Shown here piece after piece: positions 36,210 to 44,507 of a DNA stretch of 64,000 nt. Each line of letters begins with the position of its first letter. Position 1 is the stretch's first letter. The stretch spans positions 434,001 through 498,000 of the forward strand of contig NZ_FXXQ01000002.1 of assembly GCF_900184815.1 (NCBI RefSeq). Reading direction: 5' to 3'. The DNA comes from Boseongicola aestuarii. Lineage in GTDB: Bacteria > Pseudomonadota > Alphaproteobacteria > Rhodobacterales > Rhodobacteraceae. The translations under genes were made by a program, and so were the position numbers. Under the pieces are notes generated by a model. That model had not been told where the DNA came from. It saw only the letters and a list, made by a program, of their open reading frames with translations, and searched no databases.

Positions 36210-36446
36210 ATGTCACACACACCACACGAACTTGCCGAAGAATTTCCCGCGCACATCGCCAAAATGAGCGAGCTGAAACAGTCGGATGCACATTTCGCGA
36301 CACTGTTCGACAGCTATCACGAAGTGAACCGTACCATTCACCGCGCCGAAACGAATGTGGAGCCGATGGAAACATTGGCCGAAACAGAACTTCGCAAGCA
36401 ACGGGCGCATCTTAAGGATCAGATTTGGGGCTATCTCTCGTCGTGA
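36210..36446 (+). CDS. YdcH-family (DUF465) protein
   Basis: 78 residues, all helical: SHTPHELAEEFPAHIAKMSELKQSDAHFATLFDSYHEVNRTIHRAE and KQRAHLKDQIW are family features. Small cytoplasmic protein of unknown function, common in alphaproteobacteria. AAGGAG ribosome-binding site upstream. Lies 73 bases before dnaX and behind a possible FNR-type box. Confidence 0.85.
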   Translation: MSHTPHELAEEFPAHIAKMSELKQSDAHFATLFDSYHEVNRTIHRAETNVEPMETLAETELRKQRAHLKDQIWGYLSS

Positions 36447-36519
36447 TTCGCGGCAAGTTGGTGGACGCCTCGGGCGCGCCGGTTTAACCTCGCCCGGTGC
36501 GAATCCAACCGGGGCATTC

Positions 36520-38292
36520 ATGAGCGACACCACCAGCAGCGGCTATCAGGTTCTGGCCCGGAAATACCGGCCTGAAACCTTTGCTGACCTCGTCGGTCAG
36601 GACGCGATGGTGCGCACCCTGAAGAACGCGTTTGCGGCGGACAGGATCGCGCAGGCCTTTATCATGACGGGCATCCGCGGCACCGGGAAAACCACCACCG
36701 CGCGGATCATCGCCAAGGGCATGAACTGCGTTGGTCCCGATGGAACCGGGGGGCCGACGACGGATCCCTGCGGGGTCTGCGACCAGTGCGTTTCCATCGC
36801 GCAAGGGCGTCATGTGGACGTTCTGGAAATGGATGCCGCCAGCCGGACAGGCGTGGGAGATATCCGCGAAATCATTGATTCCGTTGCATATCGTGCGGCC
36901 TCGGCGCGCTACAAGATCTATATCATCGACGAGGTCCACATGCTGTCGACCAGCGCGTTCAACGCGCTGCTGAAGACGCTTGAGGAACCGCCTGCGCACG
37001 TGAAATTCATCTTTGCGACGACGGAAATCCGCAAGGTTCCGGTGACGGTTCTGTCGCGCTGTCAGCGGTTTGATCTGCGCCGGATCGAACCTGAAGTGAT
37101 GATCGCCTTGCTGCGCAAGATCGCGACGCTGGAAGGTGCCGAAATCACCGATGACGCGCTGGCTCTGATCACGCGGGCGGCGGAAGGTTCGGCGCGGGAT
37201 GCGCAGTCGTTGCTGGATCAGGCAATCAGCCATGGCGCCGGTGAAACGACTGCCGAGCAAGTGCGTGCGATGCTTGGACTTGCGGATCGCGGACGGGTTC
37301 TGGACCTGTTCGATCTGGTCATGTCCGGCGACGCGGCGGGCGCCTTGACCGAACTCTCGTCGCAATATGCAGACGGCGCAGACCCGATGGCCGTGCTGCG
37401 CGATCTGGCAGAAATCACCCATTGGATCAGCGTCATTCGCATCACGCCCGAGGCGGCCGACGACCCGACGGTCGGCCCTGATGAGCGGTCACGCGGGCGC
37501 GAAATGGCGGACCGTTTGTCGATGCCGGTGCTGGCACGCATGTGGCAAATGTCATTGAAATCATTGGAAGAAGTATCCGCCTCCCCAAACGCTATGATGG
37601 CCGCCGAGATGGCGATCATCCGTATGACGCATGTGGCGGAACTGCCGACGCCGGGCGATCTGGTGGCCAAGTTGAAAGACACGCCCGTCCCCCCTGCCCC
37701 AACCGGCGGCGGCGGCGGCGGCGGCGGCGGTGTTTCGGCCGGAGCCTCGCAAGGTGCAAGCGCTGTGGCTGACCGCGCTGCGTCGATGTCGTCCGGCGGG
37801 GGCGTTTCGTCGTCCGGCGCGCAGGCGGCTTTGGCGGTAGCTCCCGAAAGCGCTCTGGCGCGGTTTCCGACGTTTCAGAACGTCGTCGATCTGGTGCGCA
37901 CGAACCGCGATGTGAAACTGCTTGTCGAAATCGAAGGAGGCGTGCGGCTGGTCAGTTATCGTCCCGGACGGATTGAATTCGAACCGGCCCCGAACGCTGC
38001 CGGCGATCTTGCGCAACGATTGGGAAGCCGCTTGCAGGCTTGGACGGGCGTGCGTTGGGCCGTAACAGTAGTGAGGAAGGGCGGCGCGCCGACGATTGTG
38101 GAAACGCGTGACGCGAAACGGGAGGCATTGGCCGCAGAGGCCCGTGAGAACCCGTTGGTGAACGCGGTGTTTGCGGCATTTCCCAAGGCAAAACTTGGGG
38201 TTATCAAGACACCGGAGGAAATATCGAGCGAGGTCGCGCATGAGGCGTTGGCCGAAGTCGAGGACGAATGGGATCCGTTTGAGGACGAATAG
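36520..38292 (+). CDS. dnaX: DNA polymerase III subunit gamma/tau
   Basis: 590 residues. Clamp-loader ATPase: YQVLARKYRPETFADLVGQ, Walker A GIRGTGKTTTARI, zinc site NC...CGVCDQC, Walker B IYIIDEVHML, sensor I/SRC VLSRCQRFDL. Residues ~395-435 form a disordered linker with nine consecutive Gly, then a C-terminal tau domain and an acidic end (EDEWDPFEDE). I see no A-rich slippery site for an E. coli-style frameshift. Standard neighbours ybaB and recR follow. Confidence 0.95.
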   Translation: MSDTTSSGYQVLARKYRPETFADLVGQDAMVRTLKNAFAADRIAQAFIMTGIRGTGKTTTARIIAKGMNCVGPDGTGGPTTDPCGVCDQCVSIAQGRHVDVLEMDAASRTGVGDIREIIDSVAYRAASARYKIYIIDEVHMLSTSAFNALLKTLEEPPAHVKFIFATTEIRKVPVTVLSRCQRFDLRRIEPEVMIALLRKIATLEGAEITDDALALITRAAEGSARDAQSLLDQAISHGAGETTAEQVRAMLGLADRGRVLDLFDLVMSGDAAGALTELSSQYADGADPMAVLRDLAEITHWISVIRITPEAADDPTVGPDERSRGREMADRLSMPVLARMWQMSLKSLEEVSASPNAMMAAEMAIIRMTHVAELPTPGDLVAKLKDTPVPPAPTGGGGGGGGGVSAGASQGASAVADRAASMSSGGGVSSSGAQAALAVAPESALARFPTFQNVVDLVRTNRDVKLLVEIEGGVRLVSYRPGRIEFEPAPNAAGDLAQRLGSRLQAWTGVRWAVTVVRKGGAPTIVETRDAKREALAAEARENPLVNAVFAAFPKAKLGVIKTPEEISSEVAHEALAEVEDEWDPFEDE

Positions 38293-38301
38293 GAGTAAGC
38301 G

Positions 38302-38646
38302 ATGCTAAAGGGTTTGGGCGGTCTGGCCGACATGGGCAAGATGATGAAAGCCGCACAGGACATGCAGACGAAAATGGCGGAAATGCAGGAAGAACTGAAC
38401 CGCATGACCGTTGTAGGCGAAAGTGGTGCAGGATTGGTTAAGGCAACGGCCACGGCAAAGGGCGAGTTGACGGCGCTGGAAATCGACCCGTCGATCTTCA
38501 ACCCAAACGAGAAAGAAGTCGTGGAAGATCTGATACTTGCAGCGATCAAGGACGCGCAGTCGAAGGCGTCCGAGAAAAGCGCCGCAGAGATGCAGAAAAT
38601 GACGGAAGGCCTCGGATTGCCTGCCGACATGAAGCTGCCGTTCTAG
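38302..38646 (+). CDS. ybaB: YbaB/EbfC-family nucleoid-associated protein
   Basis: 114 residues. [21 protein letters not shown] and [21 protein letters not shown] fit the family; dimers bind DNA loosely. Nine bases after dnaX and directly before recR, the conserved dnaX-ybaB-recR order. Confidence 0.93.
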   Translation: MLKGLGGLADMGKMMKAAQDMQTKMAEMQEELNRMTVVGESGAGLVKATATAKGELTALEIDPSIFNPNEKEVVEDLILAAIKDAQSKASEKSAAEMQKMTEGLGLPADMKLPF

Positions 38647-38656
38647 GGACGGGGCT

Positions 38657-39253
38657 CTGTCGGACGCACCGAAAGAACTGGAAGCGCTGATCGACATGAT
38701 GGCGCGATTGCCGGGCCTTGGGCCCCGGTCTGCCCGTCGTGCCGTGCTTTTTTTGATTAAAAAGCGAAGCATCTTATTGGGTCCATTGGCAGATGCGATG
38801 CGCCAAGTGGCTGATACCGCTCGGGAATGTCTGAATTGCGGAAATATCGGGACAACCGATATCTGCGAGATTTGCCGCAGCGAAAAGCGTGGCAATGGTG
38901 AGTTGTGCGTGGTCGAAGATGTGGCCGATCTTTGGGCGATGGAACGCTCGGGCGTGTTCAAGGGCCGATATCATGTGCTGGGCGGAACGCTAAGTGCCCT
39001 GGACGCCGTAGGGCCGGACGAACTGCGGATTCCAAAACTGGTCGACCGGGTGAAATCCGAGGAAATTCAGGAAGTTATCCTTGCGCTGAACGCAACCGTG
39101 GACGGGCAGACGACGGCGCATTACATCGCCGAACAACTTGAAGGCGGGGTGCGCGTGACGTCGCTGGCGCAGGGAGTGCCCATTGGAGGCGAGCTTGATT
39201 ATCTGGACGACGGGACGATCTCGGCAGCACTTCGCGCGCGGAAATCTGTTTAA
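38657..39253 (+). CDS. recR: Recombination protein RecR, probably starting at CTG
   Basis: 198 residues if started at CTG 38657 (product [23 protein letters not shown]). Domains: helix-hairpin-helix ([18 protein letters not shown]), C4 zinc finger ([16 protein letters not shown]), Toprim ([10 protein letters not shown]) and a Walker-B-like end. Works with RecF/RecO to load RecA at gaps. The only in-frame ATG before the conserved core is 38696, which would remove the first helix that RecR proteins normally keep. A TGA at 38630 bars longer forms, and no ATG, GTG or TTG lies between. GGGACGGGG sits just upstream of the CTG. Confidence 0.88.
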   Translation: MSDAPKELEALIDMMARLPGLGPRSARRAVLFLIKKRSILLGPLADAMRQVADTARECLNCGNIGTTDICEICRSEKRGNGELCVVEDVADLWAMERSGVFKGRYHVLGGTLSALDAVGPDELRIPKLVDRVKSEEIQEVILALNATVDGQTTAHYIAEQLEGGVRVTSLAQGVPIGGELDYLDDGTISAALRARKSV

Positions 39254-39343
39254 AATTGTAGGCTCATAGCCGCGCCTTCATGACTTGTGCGTGTTTGCAG
39301 AGCGAACAGCGGTTAATGCACTGATTTCGAACAAAATGATAGG

Positions 39344-39394
39344 TCGGTATGACGTCGGTTCTACGTCGGTATCACGTCGGTGCGACCGTTCGGT
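39344..39394. repeat. Short tandem repeat with 11-base period
   Basis: TCGGT recurs at 39344, 39355, 39366, 39377 and 39390 within units like ACGTCGGTATC. It lies in the 188-base gap between the convergent recR and EamA genes; nothing else is visible there. Confidence 0.7.
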
Positions 39395-39441
39395 GTCTTG
39401 GCGGGCTTTTAACCTTTTCTGAACACCGATCTGCGACATCT

Positions 39442-40308
39442 TCAGCGTGCATATCGCAGCAGCAGCGCCCCGATCAGGGTCATGGCTGTTGAAAAGACCT
39501 TGAGCAGGTCGAGGCGTTCTTTGAGGAAGAACACGCCGATCAGAAGGGCGAAAACGATACTGGTTTCGCGCAACGCGGTGACCAGGGCGATGGGCGCTTG
39601 GGTGAAGGCCCATGTGACAAGGGCGTAGGCGATGAAGGACGCGCCCCCGCCGACAAGAAGGATGAAAATCCCCTTCTTCGGGATGGCCTTCAGGGTTTCC
39701 GGGTGCCTGATGGCAAGAAACAGGGCCATTAGCAGGCCATTGGCGATGGCAAGCCATGCAAAAAAGCCGACCGAGGACCCGGAGACGCGTGCGCCCTGCC
39801 CGTCAACGATCGAATAGGAGGCGATGAATAGCCCGGTGATAAGCGCGAAGGTCGCGGCTTTCGGATTGCGCAGGCCGTCGCTGCGACGAACCAAGGCGAG
39901 GCTGATAATGCCCGTGCCGATGATCGCGATGGCGAGGAGTTCGAGGTTTTCAAGGTGGACGCCAAGAACAACAACGGAAAAGAGCGCCACCATCAGCGGC
40001 GCGGATCCGCGGGCCAGTGGGTAAACCTGCGTCAGGTCTCCGTTCTGGTAAGCGAGTAGTAGAAACATCTGATAACCGAAGTGCAAGGCAATGCCGCAGA
40101 TCAGATAAGGCAGGCTTTCAAGCGCGGGGGCTGGCACGAAGCCCAGCGCAAGGATCGCGAGTGGCACGTGACCGATGACGACGGCACCCATGCTGAGGGT
40201 TTTATCGGCGCCGCCTTTGACCAGCGCGTTCCACGCGGCATGAAGCAGGGCCGCGCCAATGACGGCGAAAAAAACGGTGGTGCTCAAAAGTGGTGCCTCA
40301 GATCGCAT
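39442..40308 (-). CDS. EamA/DMT-family transporter
   Basis: 288 residues, about ten membrane helices in two EamA halves (ALLHAAWNALVKGGADK in the first; ALVTALRETSIVFALLIGVFFLKE in the second). Exports or imports a small metabolite across the inner membrane; substrate unknown. Start uncertain: ATG 40308 has no ribosome site, while TTG 40287 has GAGG 8 bases upstream and would give the family-typical short N-terminus. Confidence 0.85.
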   Translation of the reverse strand: MRSEAPLLSTTVFFAVIGAALLHAAWNALVKGGADKTLSMGAVVIGHVPLAILALGFVPAPALESLPYLICGIALHFGYQMFLLLAYQNGDLTQVYPLARGSAPLMVALFSVVVLGVHLENLELLAIAIIGTGIISLALVRRSDGLRNPKAATFALITGLFIASYSIVDGQGARVSGSSVGFFAWLAIANGLLMALFLAIRHPETLKAIPKKGIFILLVGGGASFIAYALVTWAFTQAPIALVTALRETSIVFALLIGVFFLKERLDLLKVFSTAMTLIGALLLRYAR

Positions 40309-40347
40309 TTGGGCGCGCTGTGGCAACGGTAGTCTGATTTGGTGTCG

Positions 40348-41127
40348 CTATGGAAGCGAGATCTTGCGGAGGTAAATCGGGATCGAGACAATCGAAATCA
40401 ACTCCTCCGAACCGTCAAATAGCGCCTCCAGATCAGGGTCACTTGCGGAGAAGTTGACCGTGCCGTTCAATTCGAGACCCATGTTGGTGTTCATCGCAAG
40501 ACTTGCGAGTTGATCGTATCGATAAATGCGAAAGAACTCGGGATCTTCGGGGGAGAACGGTCGGCTTTCACCCGCCGTCACCCAGCCATAGACGCCAACG
40601 TTGAAATCCAGTTCAAACCTGAGTTCGCCACCGCCCGAGGGCAAAATGGTCCATTCCTCGGATTGCACGCGTTCTCCGTTGCCCAAGTCCGAAAACGAGG
40701 AAAACCGGTCGATATCGGCGGTCACCGAGGTCTTGTAGGGATCAACAACCGGCGCTTCCTCGTAGACCCGCGTGACAAATCCCCGAACCTCTTGAACGCC
40801 CTCGCTGCGACCGTAGCTTAGAAATGCGACGGTCGGCCCCGATGATGGATGACCCGGATTGCCGTCGGCATCAAGGATGAGATGGCGGTCAATCAGAGCA
40901 ACGATCAGGTTCGAACCAGCAACCGGGCCTTTGCCAAGTGTTATCGGAGTCCATCCTTCGGGCAACATTCCGGCGACCGCGGCATCGTCAACTTTGAACC
41001 CAAGCAGCACGCGGCTTTCGACGGTTGAACCAACGCTGACTTCGGACAACGAAGACGTGCCTGTGGCAATCAATGCGGCTGCCAAGGCGATCCCATAGGC
41101 GAATTTGCGGTGTGATGTTCTGGACAT
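40348..41127 (-). CDS. Exported protein, possibly acetoacetate-decarboxylase-like fold
   Basis: 259 residues with an N-terminal signal (FAYGIALAAALIATGTSS). The segment VDDAAVAGMLPEGWTPI followed by GSNLIVALIDRHL recalls the acetoacetate-decarboxylase-like fold, but I cannot see the catalytic Lys pattern and do not assign a reaction. Probably periplasmic. A good FNR-like box lies 73 bases upstream. Confidence 0.6.
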   Translation of the reverse strand: MSRTSHRKFAYGIALAAALIATGTSSLSEVSVGSTVESRVLLGFKVDDAAVAGMLPEGWTPITLGKGPVAGSNLIVALIDRHLILDADGNPGHPSSGPTVAFLSYGRSEGVQEVRGFVTRVYEEAPVVDPYKTSVTADIDRFSSFSDLGNGERVQSEEWTILPSGGGELRFELDFNVGVYGWVTAGESRPFSPEDPEFFRIYRYDQLASLAMNTNMGLELNGTVNFSASDPDLEALFDGSEELISIVSIPIYLRKISLP

Positions 41128-41199
41128 ATTACCCCCTTCTTTCGGGCAGTATTCGCTGCCCCCTCAGCCGTCATTTTATCGGCGCGCGGTCGGGTTGAA

Positions 41200-41213
41200 T
41201 TGGTTTAGATCAA
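41200..41213 (-). promoter_or_regulatory. FNR-like box upstream of an exported protein gene
   Basis: TTGGT-TTAG-ATCAA differs from the FnrL consensus TTGAT-N4-ATCAA at one base. Centred about 80 bases before the ATG at 41127. Confidence 0.4.
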
Positions 41214-41266
41214 TTGTGGCCGTTTAGCCCGCTGGAGCCAGATCGCGAGGGTGTGGTCTTTGGCGT

Positions 41267-41809
41267 TCAGTCGTCAGCGTCAGTTGGGCAAAGCGAGATC
41301 ATGTATATGAAATCCCAGTCAAAATCAGGCACGATCCCGTGTTCCGCGAGCCAAAGCGACTGAAGCGCATAAGCCTCCCACTCGGGGGCGCCAAGGCAGG
41401 GCCATTTGCGATTGTCCAGTTGCACGGCATGAATCACTTCGTGAAGCAGAACCGACAGGTCATAGGGGTCATCAGCAGCCCAAGGCCGTACCAGATTGAT
41501 GCGCCGTCTCGAGAGATCGTACGCCGCAGCCAGCAGTTCATCGACCAAAAGCCCGTCGGTTTCGTAGTCGACGACATCGCCGACTTCGCAGAAAACGATC
41601 TCGGGTGGATCATGGTAAACCGAGCTGAGATCGTAGTCCGTCTTCAGTGCGATCCATCCGATCAATGTGTCCAGATCGTTGCGAGTGACGACCGACTGTG
41701 CCTGCTGTGCGGGGGAGCTGCATTCCAATTCAGATTGCTCGGCCGCGGCCACACCGGTGGCGAGCAAGAGGACCAAGACACACCCCAGAACCGGACCGCC
41801 GAAACGCAT
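41267..41809 (-). CDS. Exported HExxH putative metallopeptidase (DUF6647-like)
   Basis: 180 residues. Signal peptide MRFGGPVLGCVLVLLLATGVAAA. LLHEVIHAVQ gives an HExxH zinc motif, followed ~18 residues later by EWEAYALQ, a plausible third-ligand helix. Four or five Cys suggest disulfides in the periplasm. Resembles small bacterial proteins annotated DUF6647; activity unproven. Separate from its neighbours by 139 and 148 bases. Confidence 0.6.
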   Translation of the reverse strand: MRFGGPVLGCVLVLLLATGVAAAEQSELECSSPAQQAQSVVTRNDLDTLIGWIALKTDYDLSSVYHDPPEIVFCEVGDVVDYETDGLLVDELLAAAYDLSRRRINLVRPWAADDPYDLSVLLHEVIHAVQLDNRKWPCLGAPEWEAYALQSLWLAEHGIVPDFDWDFIYMISLCPTDADD

Positions 41810-41893
41810 AGCGACACCTTCCTTTCCACTGCTTCATTTGGCGCGGAGCGCAGGCGCGATGTCAACTGCGGTCGAGTCCGGGCGTCTGGCACA

Positions 41894-41926
41894 AAAAAAG
41901 CCCCCGGTCGAAATGGACCGAGGGCC
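41894..41926 (-). terminator. Rho-independent terminator of trcR
   Basis: Minus strand: stem GCCCTCGGTC with GACCGGGGGC (one mismatch), 6-base loop, then seven T. It lies 31 bases after the trcR stop. Confidence 0.88.
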
Positions 41927-41957
41927 AATTGGCAGCCGAGGGAACTTGGTAACGTCC

Positions 41958-42707
41958 TTACGACTTTTCGTCTTCGTCGTCGTCGTCATTATCGGGCAGA
42001 TTGAAGAGCGTGTCCGCGTCGAACTTGTCCTCTTCTTTCTCATCGTCGTCATTATCCGAAAGCGTGAATGTTTCAAGTCCGGAAATGGCTGTCGGCATTT
42101 TTGGCTCGTCCGGCATCCCAAGGGATTGCTCGGTCGAGACCAGCTTGCGACGCTCGTCATCAGACATGACGCCGCCTTCCTTGGCCTTTTTCTCGTTGGC
42201 TTTTTGCACCGCCGCATCCAGTTCGGACTGCTTGGTCAGACCAAGCGCCACCGGGTCGACGGGCTGAATGTTCGAGATATTCCAGTGCGTACGCTCGCGG
42301 ATCGACTGGATCGTCGGCTTGGTCGTACCGACCAGTTTCGAGATCTGACCGTCGCTGAGTTCGGGGTGGAATTTCACCAGCCAGAGAATCGCCGCGGGGC
42401 GGTCCTGACGCTTGGACAGTGGTGTATAGCGTGGGCCACGGCGCTTTTCTTCGCCAACGGCGGCGGCGTTGAATTTCAGCTTCAGCGCGTGAAGCGGGTC
42501 TTTCTCGGCCTTGTCGATTTCTTCCTGCGTCAACTGGTTGTTCGCGATGGGGTCAAAGCCCTTCACGCCCTGTGCGACGTCGCCATCGGCGATGCCCTGC
42601 ACCTCCAACTCGTGCAGACCGCAGAAATCAGCGACCTGCTTGAAGGTAAGCGTCGTGTTGTCTACCAGCCAGACGGCGGTTGCTTTGGCCATGATCGGTT
42701 TGTTCAT
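41958..42707 (-). CDS. trcR: Cell-cycle transcriptional regulator TrcR (DUF1013)
   Basis: 249 residues. NKPIMAKATAVWLVDNTTLTFKQVADFCGLHELEVQGIADG opens the alphaproteobacterial DUF1013 family; a second HTH-like unit is PAAILWLVKFHPELSDGQISKLVGTTKPTIQSIRERTHWN. The last ~35 residues are mostly Asp/Glu. TrcR was described as RNA-polymerase-associated and linked to the cell cycle. AGGAGA 8 bases before ATG 42707 fixes the start. Strong terminator follows. Confidence 0.9.
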   Translation of the reverse strand: MNKPIMAKATAVWLVDNTTLTFKQVADFCGLHELEVQGIADGDVAQGVKGFDPIANNQLTQEEIDKAEKDPLHALKLKFNAAAVGEEKRRGPRYTPLSKRQDRPAAILWLVKFHPELSDGQISKLVGTTKPTIQSIRERTHWNISNIQPVDPVALGLTKQSELDAAVQKANEKKAKEGGVMSDDERRKLVSTEQSLGMPDEPKMPTAISGLETFTLSDNDDDEKEEDKFDADTLFNLPDNDDDDEDEKS

Positions 42708-42829
42708 GTGTTCGTCTCCTGCCACATCTTTCCCACGCGGTGAAACCGGGCGGTCCGGCTGGACCAAGTCGTCGATTTCGGGGAAGCTGGCGGGGATATA
42801 GTCTCGATTTGCCCCGGAGGAAAGAGGAA

Positions 42830-43459
42830 ATGCGCGCGTTTTTGGTGTGGCTGGTATCGGCGGGGTTTGCTTTTGGCGATGGCGAGCGGGCGGGAGACTT
42901 TGATTATTATGTCCTCGCGCTGAGTTGGTCGCCGACCTGGTGTGCGCTGGAAGGGGACAAGCGCGGGTCGCCTCAGTGCGCCGATGACGCGGATTTCGGC
43001 TGGGTGTTGCATGGGCTTTGGCCGCAGTACGAGCAGGGCTGGCCGAGTTTTTGCAATACCTCCGAACGCAATCCATCGCGTCGCGAGACCGGGGACATGG
43101 CCGATATCATGGGATCTGGCGGGTCGGCCTGGCATCAGTGGAACAAGCACGGGCGGTGTTCGGGACTGTCGTCGCGCGCATTCTATGCGCTGGCACGACA
43201 GGCCTATGAGCAGGTTGTGCGCCCGGATGTTTTCCGACGGCTTGAGCGGGCAGTGGAATTGCCCGCCTCGGTCATTGAAGCGGCGTTTCTGGAGGATAAC
43301 CCGGAGTTGCAGGCCGACGGGGTGACAGTGACGTGCAAGGCGGGGCGTATTCAGGAAGTTCGAGTTTGCCTGACGCGGGATTTGGAGCCGCGGGCCTGTT
43401 CAGGGTCCGTGGCGCGCGATTGCACGATGCAAGATGCTTTGTTTTCGCCCATCCGCTAG
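42830..43459 (+). CDS. Ribonuclease T2 family protein, exported
   Basis: 209 residues. Short signal (MRAFLVWLVSAGFAFG), then DYYVLALSWSPTWC, catalytic segment 1 LHGLWPQY and segment 2 WHQWNKHGRCSGL. Eight or more Cys fit the disulfide-rich T2 fold. Cleaves RNA through 2',3'-cyclic intermediates in the periplasm or outside. The usual Glu of HEW-x-KHG is Gln here. GAGGAAAGAGGAA upstream of ATG 42830. Confidence 0.88.
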   Translation: MRAFLVWLVSAGFAFGDGERAGDFDYYVLALSWSPTWCALEGDKRGSPQCADDADFGWVLHGLWPQYEQGWPSFCNTSERNPSRRETGDMADIMGSGGSAWHQWNKHGRCSGLSSRAFYALARQAYEQVVRPDVFRRLERAVELPASVIEAAFLEDNPELQADGVTVTCKAGRIQEVRVCLTRDLEPRACSGSVARDCTMQDALFSPIR

Positions 43460-43499
43460 GCGACGTCGCCGCCGAACGCCCGTGTCGCAATCAGGGTTG

Positions 43500-44492
43500 T
43501 CAGGCAGCCGCTTCGCAGACGGTGAGGACGATCTTGCCGATGTGGTCGGCTTCCAGGGCGGTGTGTGCGGCGGCGGCGTCTTCCAGCGGAAAGGCGCGGT
43601 CCATGACGGGGGCGATGCGGCCCGCGTCGAGCAGCGGCCAGACCTGCGCGCGCAGTTGTTCGGCGATCGCGGCTTTGGCGGCAACGGATTGGGGGCGCAG
43701 GGTTGTGCCGCTGAGCGTCAGGCGGCGCAGCATGATCTCGCCAAAGCCGATCTCCGCCTTGGTGCCACTCTGGAAGGCGATCATCTGCAATCGGCCTTCG
43801 GTCTTAAGCGCCTTGATATTGCGTTGGATGTAGTCGCCGCCCACGATGTCGAGGATGAGATCGGCGCGGCCGGCGTCGCGCAGAACCGCGACGAAGTCTT
43901 CGGTCTTGTAGTTGATGCCACGTTCCGCGCCGAGTTTTTCGCAAAGCGCCACTTTCTCGTTACTGCCCGAGGTGGCAAAGACCCGTGCGCCGAACCGATC
44001 GGCAAGCTGAATCGCCGTTGAGCCGATGCCGCCCGTGCCGCCATGGACGAGCACTGTCTGACCTGCGCGCAGGCCACCGGCCATGAAGACGTTGGACCAG
44101 ACCGTGAAAAAGGCTTCGGGCAGTGCAGCGGCCTGTTCGAGCGACAGTCCGGTCGGGATGCGCAGGCAGTGAGTTGCGGGGGCCGTCGCGAATTCGGCGT
44201 AGCCGCCGCCAGACAGAAGCGCTGTAACCGCGTCTCCCTCGCGCCAACCGGTCGCACCGGGGCCAAGGGCCGCGATGTGACCCGACGCCTCAAGCCCCGG
44301 AAGGTCGGAGGCATCGGCCGGAGCACGATAGAGACCTTTACGCTGGTGCACATCCGGGCCGTTCACACCGGCATAGGCGACACGGATCAGGACTTCGCCG
44401 ACACCCGGTGTCGGGATCGGGCGTTCGCAAGGGGTCAGGACCTCAGGTCCGCCGGGGGTACTGATTTCAATGGCGCGCATGGTGTTGGTCAT
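43500..44492 (-). CDS. NAD(P)H:quinone oxidoreductase, zinc-independent MDR family (QOR/PIG3)
   Basis: 330 residues. N-terminal GroES-like domain with GVNGPDVHQRKGLY, and a Rossmann domain with VLVHGGTGGIGSTAIQLA, as in PIG3-type quinone oxidoreductases. The zinc ligands of alcohol dehydrogenases are absent. NADPH-dependent reduction of quinones or enones. Its start lies 15 bases past the COQ9 stop, so they are co-transcribed. Confidence 0.88.
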   Translation of the reverse strand: MTNTMRAIEISTPGGPEVLTPCERPIPTPGVGEVLIRVAYAGVNGPDVHQRKGLYRAPADASDLPGLEASGHIAALGPGATGWREGDAVTALLSGGGYAEFATAPATHCLRIPTGLSLEQAAALPEAFFTVWSNVFMAGGLRAGQTVLVHGGTGGIGSTAIQLADRFGARVFATSGSNEKVALCEKLGAERGINYKTEDFVAVLRDAGRADLILDIVGGDYIQRNIKALKTEGRLQMIAFQSGTKAEIGFGEIMLRRLTLSGTTLRPQSVAAKAAIAEQLRAQVWPLLDAGRIAPVMDRAFPLEDAAAAHTALEADHIGKIVLTVCEAAA

Positions 44493-44507
44493 TTGGACTG
44501 CGTTCTT

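Noticed and set aside
37705-37731. Programmed frameshift in dnaX
   Set aside because: The GGC repeat is not a known slippery sequence and no A-rich heptamer with a following stem is visible.
39344-39394. CRISPR array
   Set aside because: Units are 11 bases without spacers; no cas genes.
42708-43076. Longer N-terminus for TrcR
   Set aside because: The extra frame overlaps the start of the RNase T2 gene antisense, is low-complexity, and the ribosome site fits ATG 42707.
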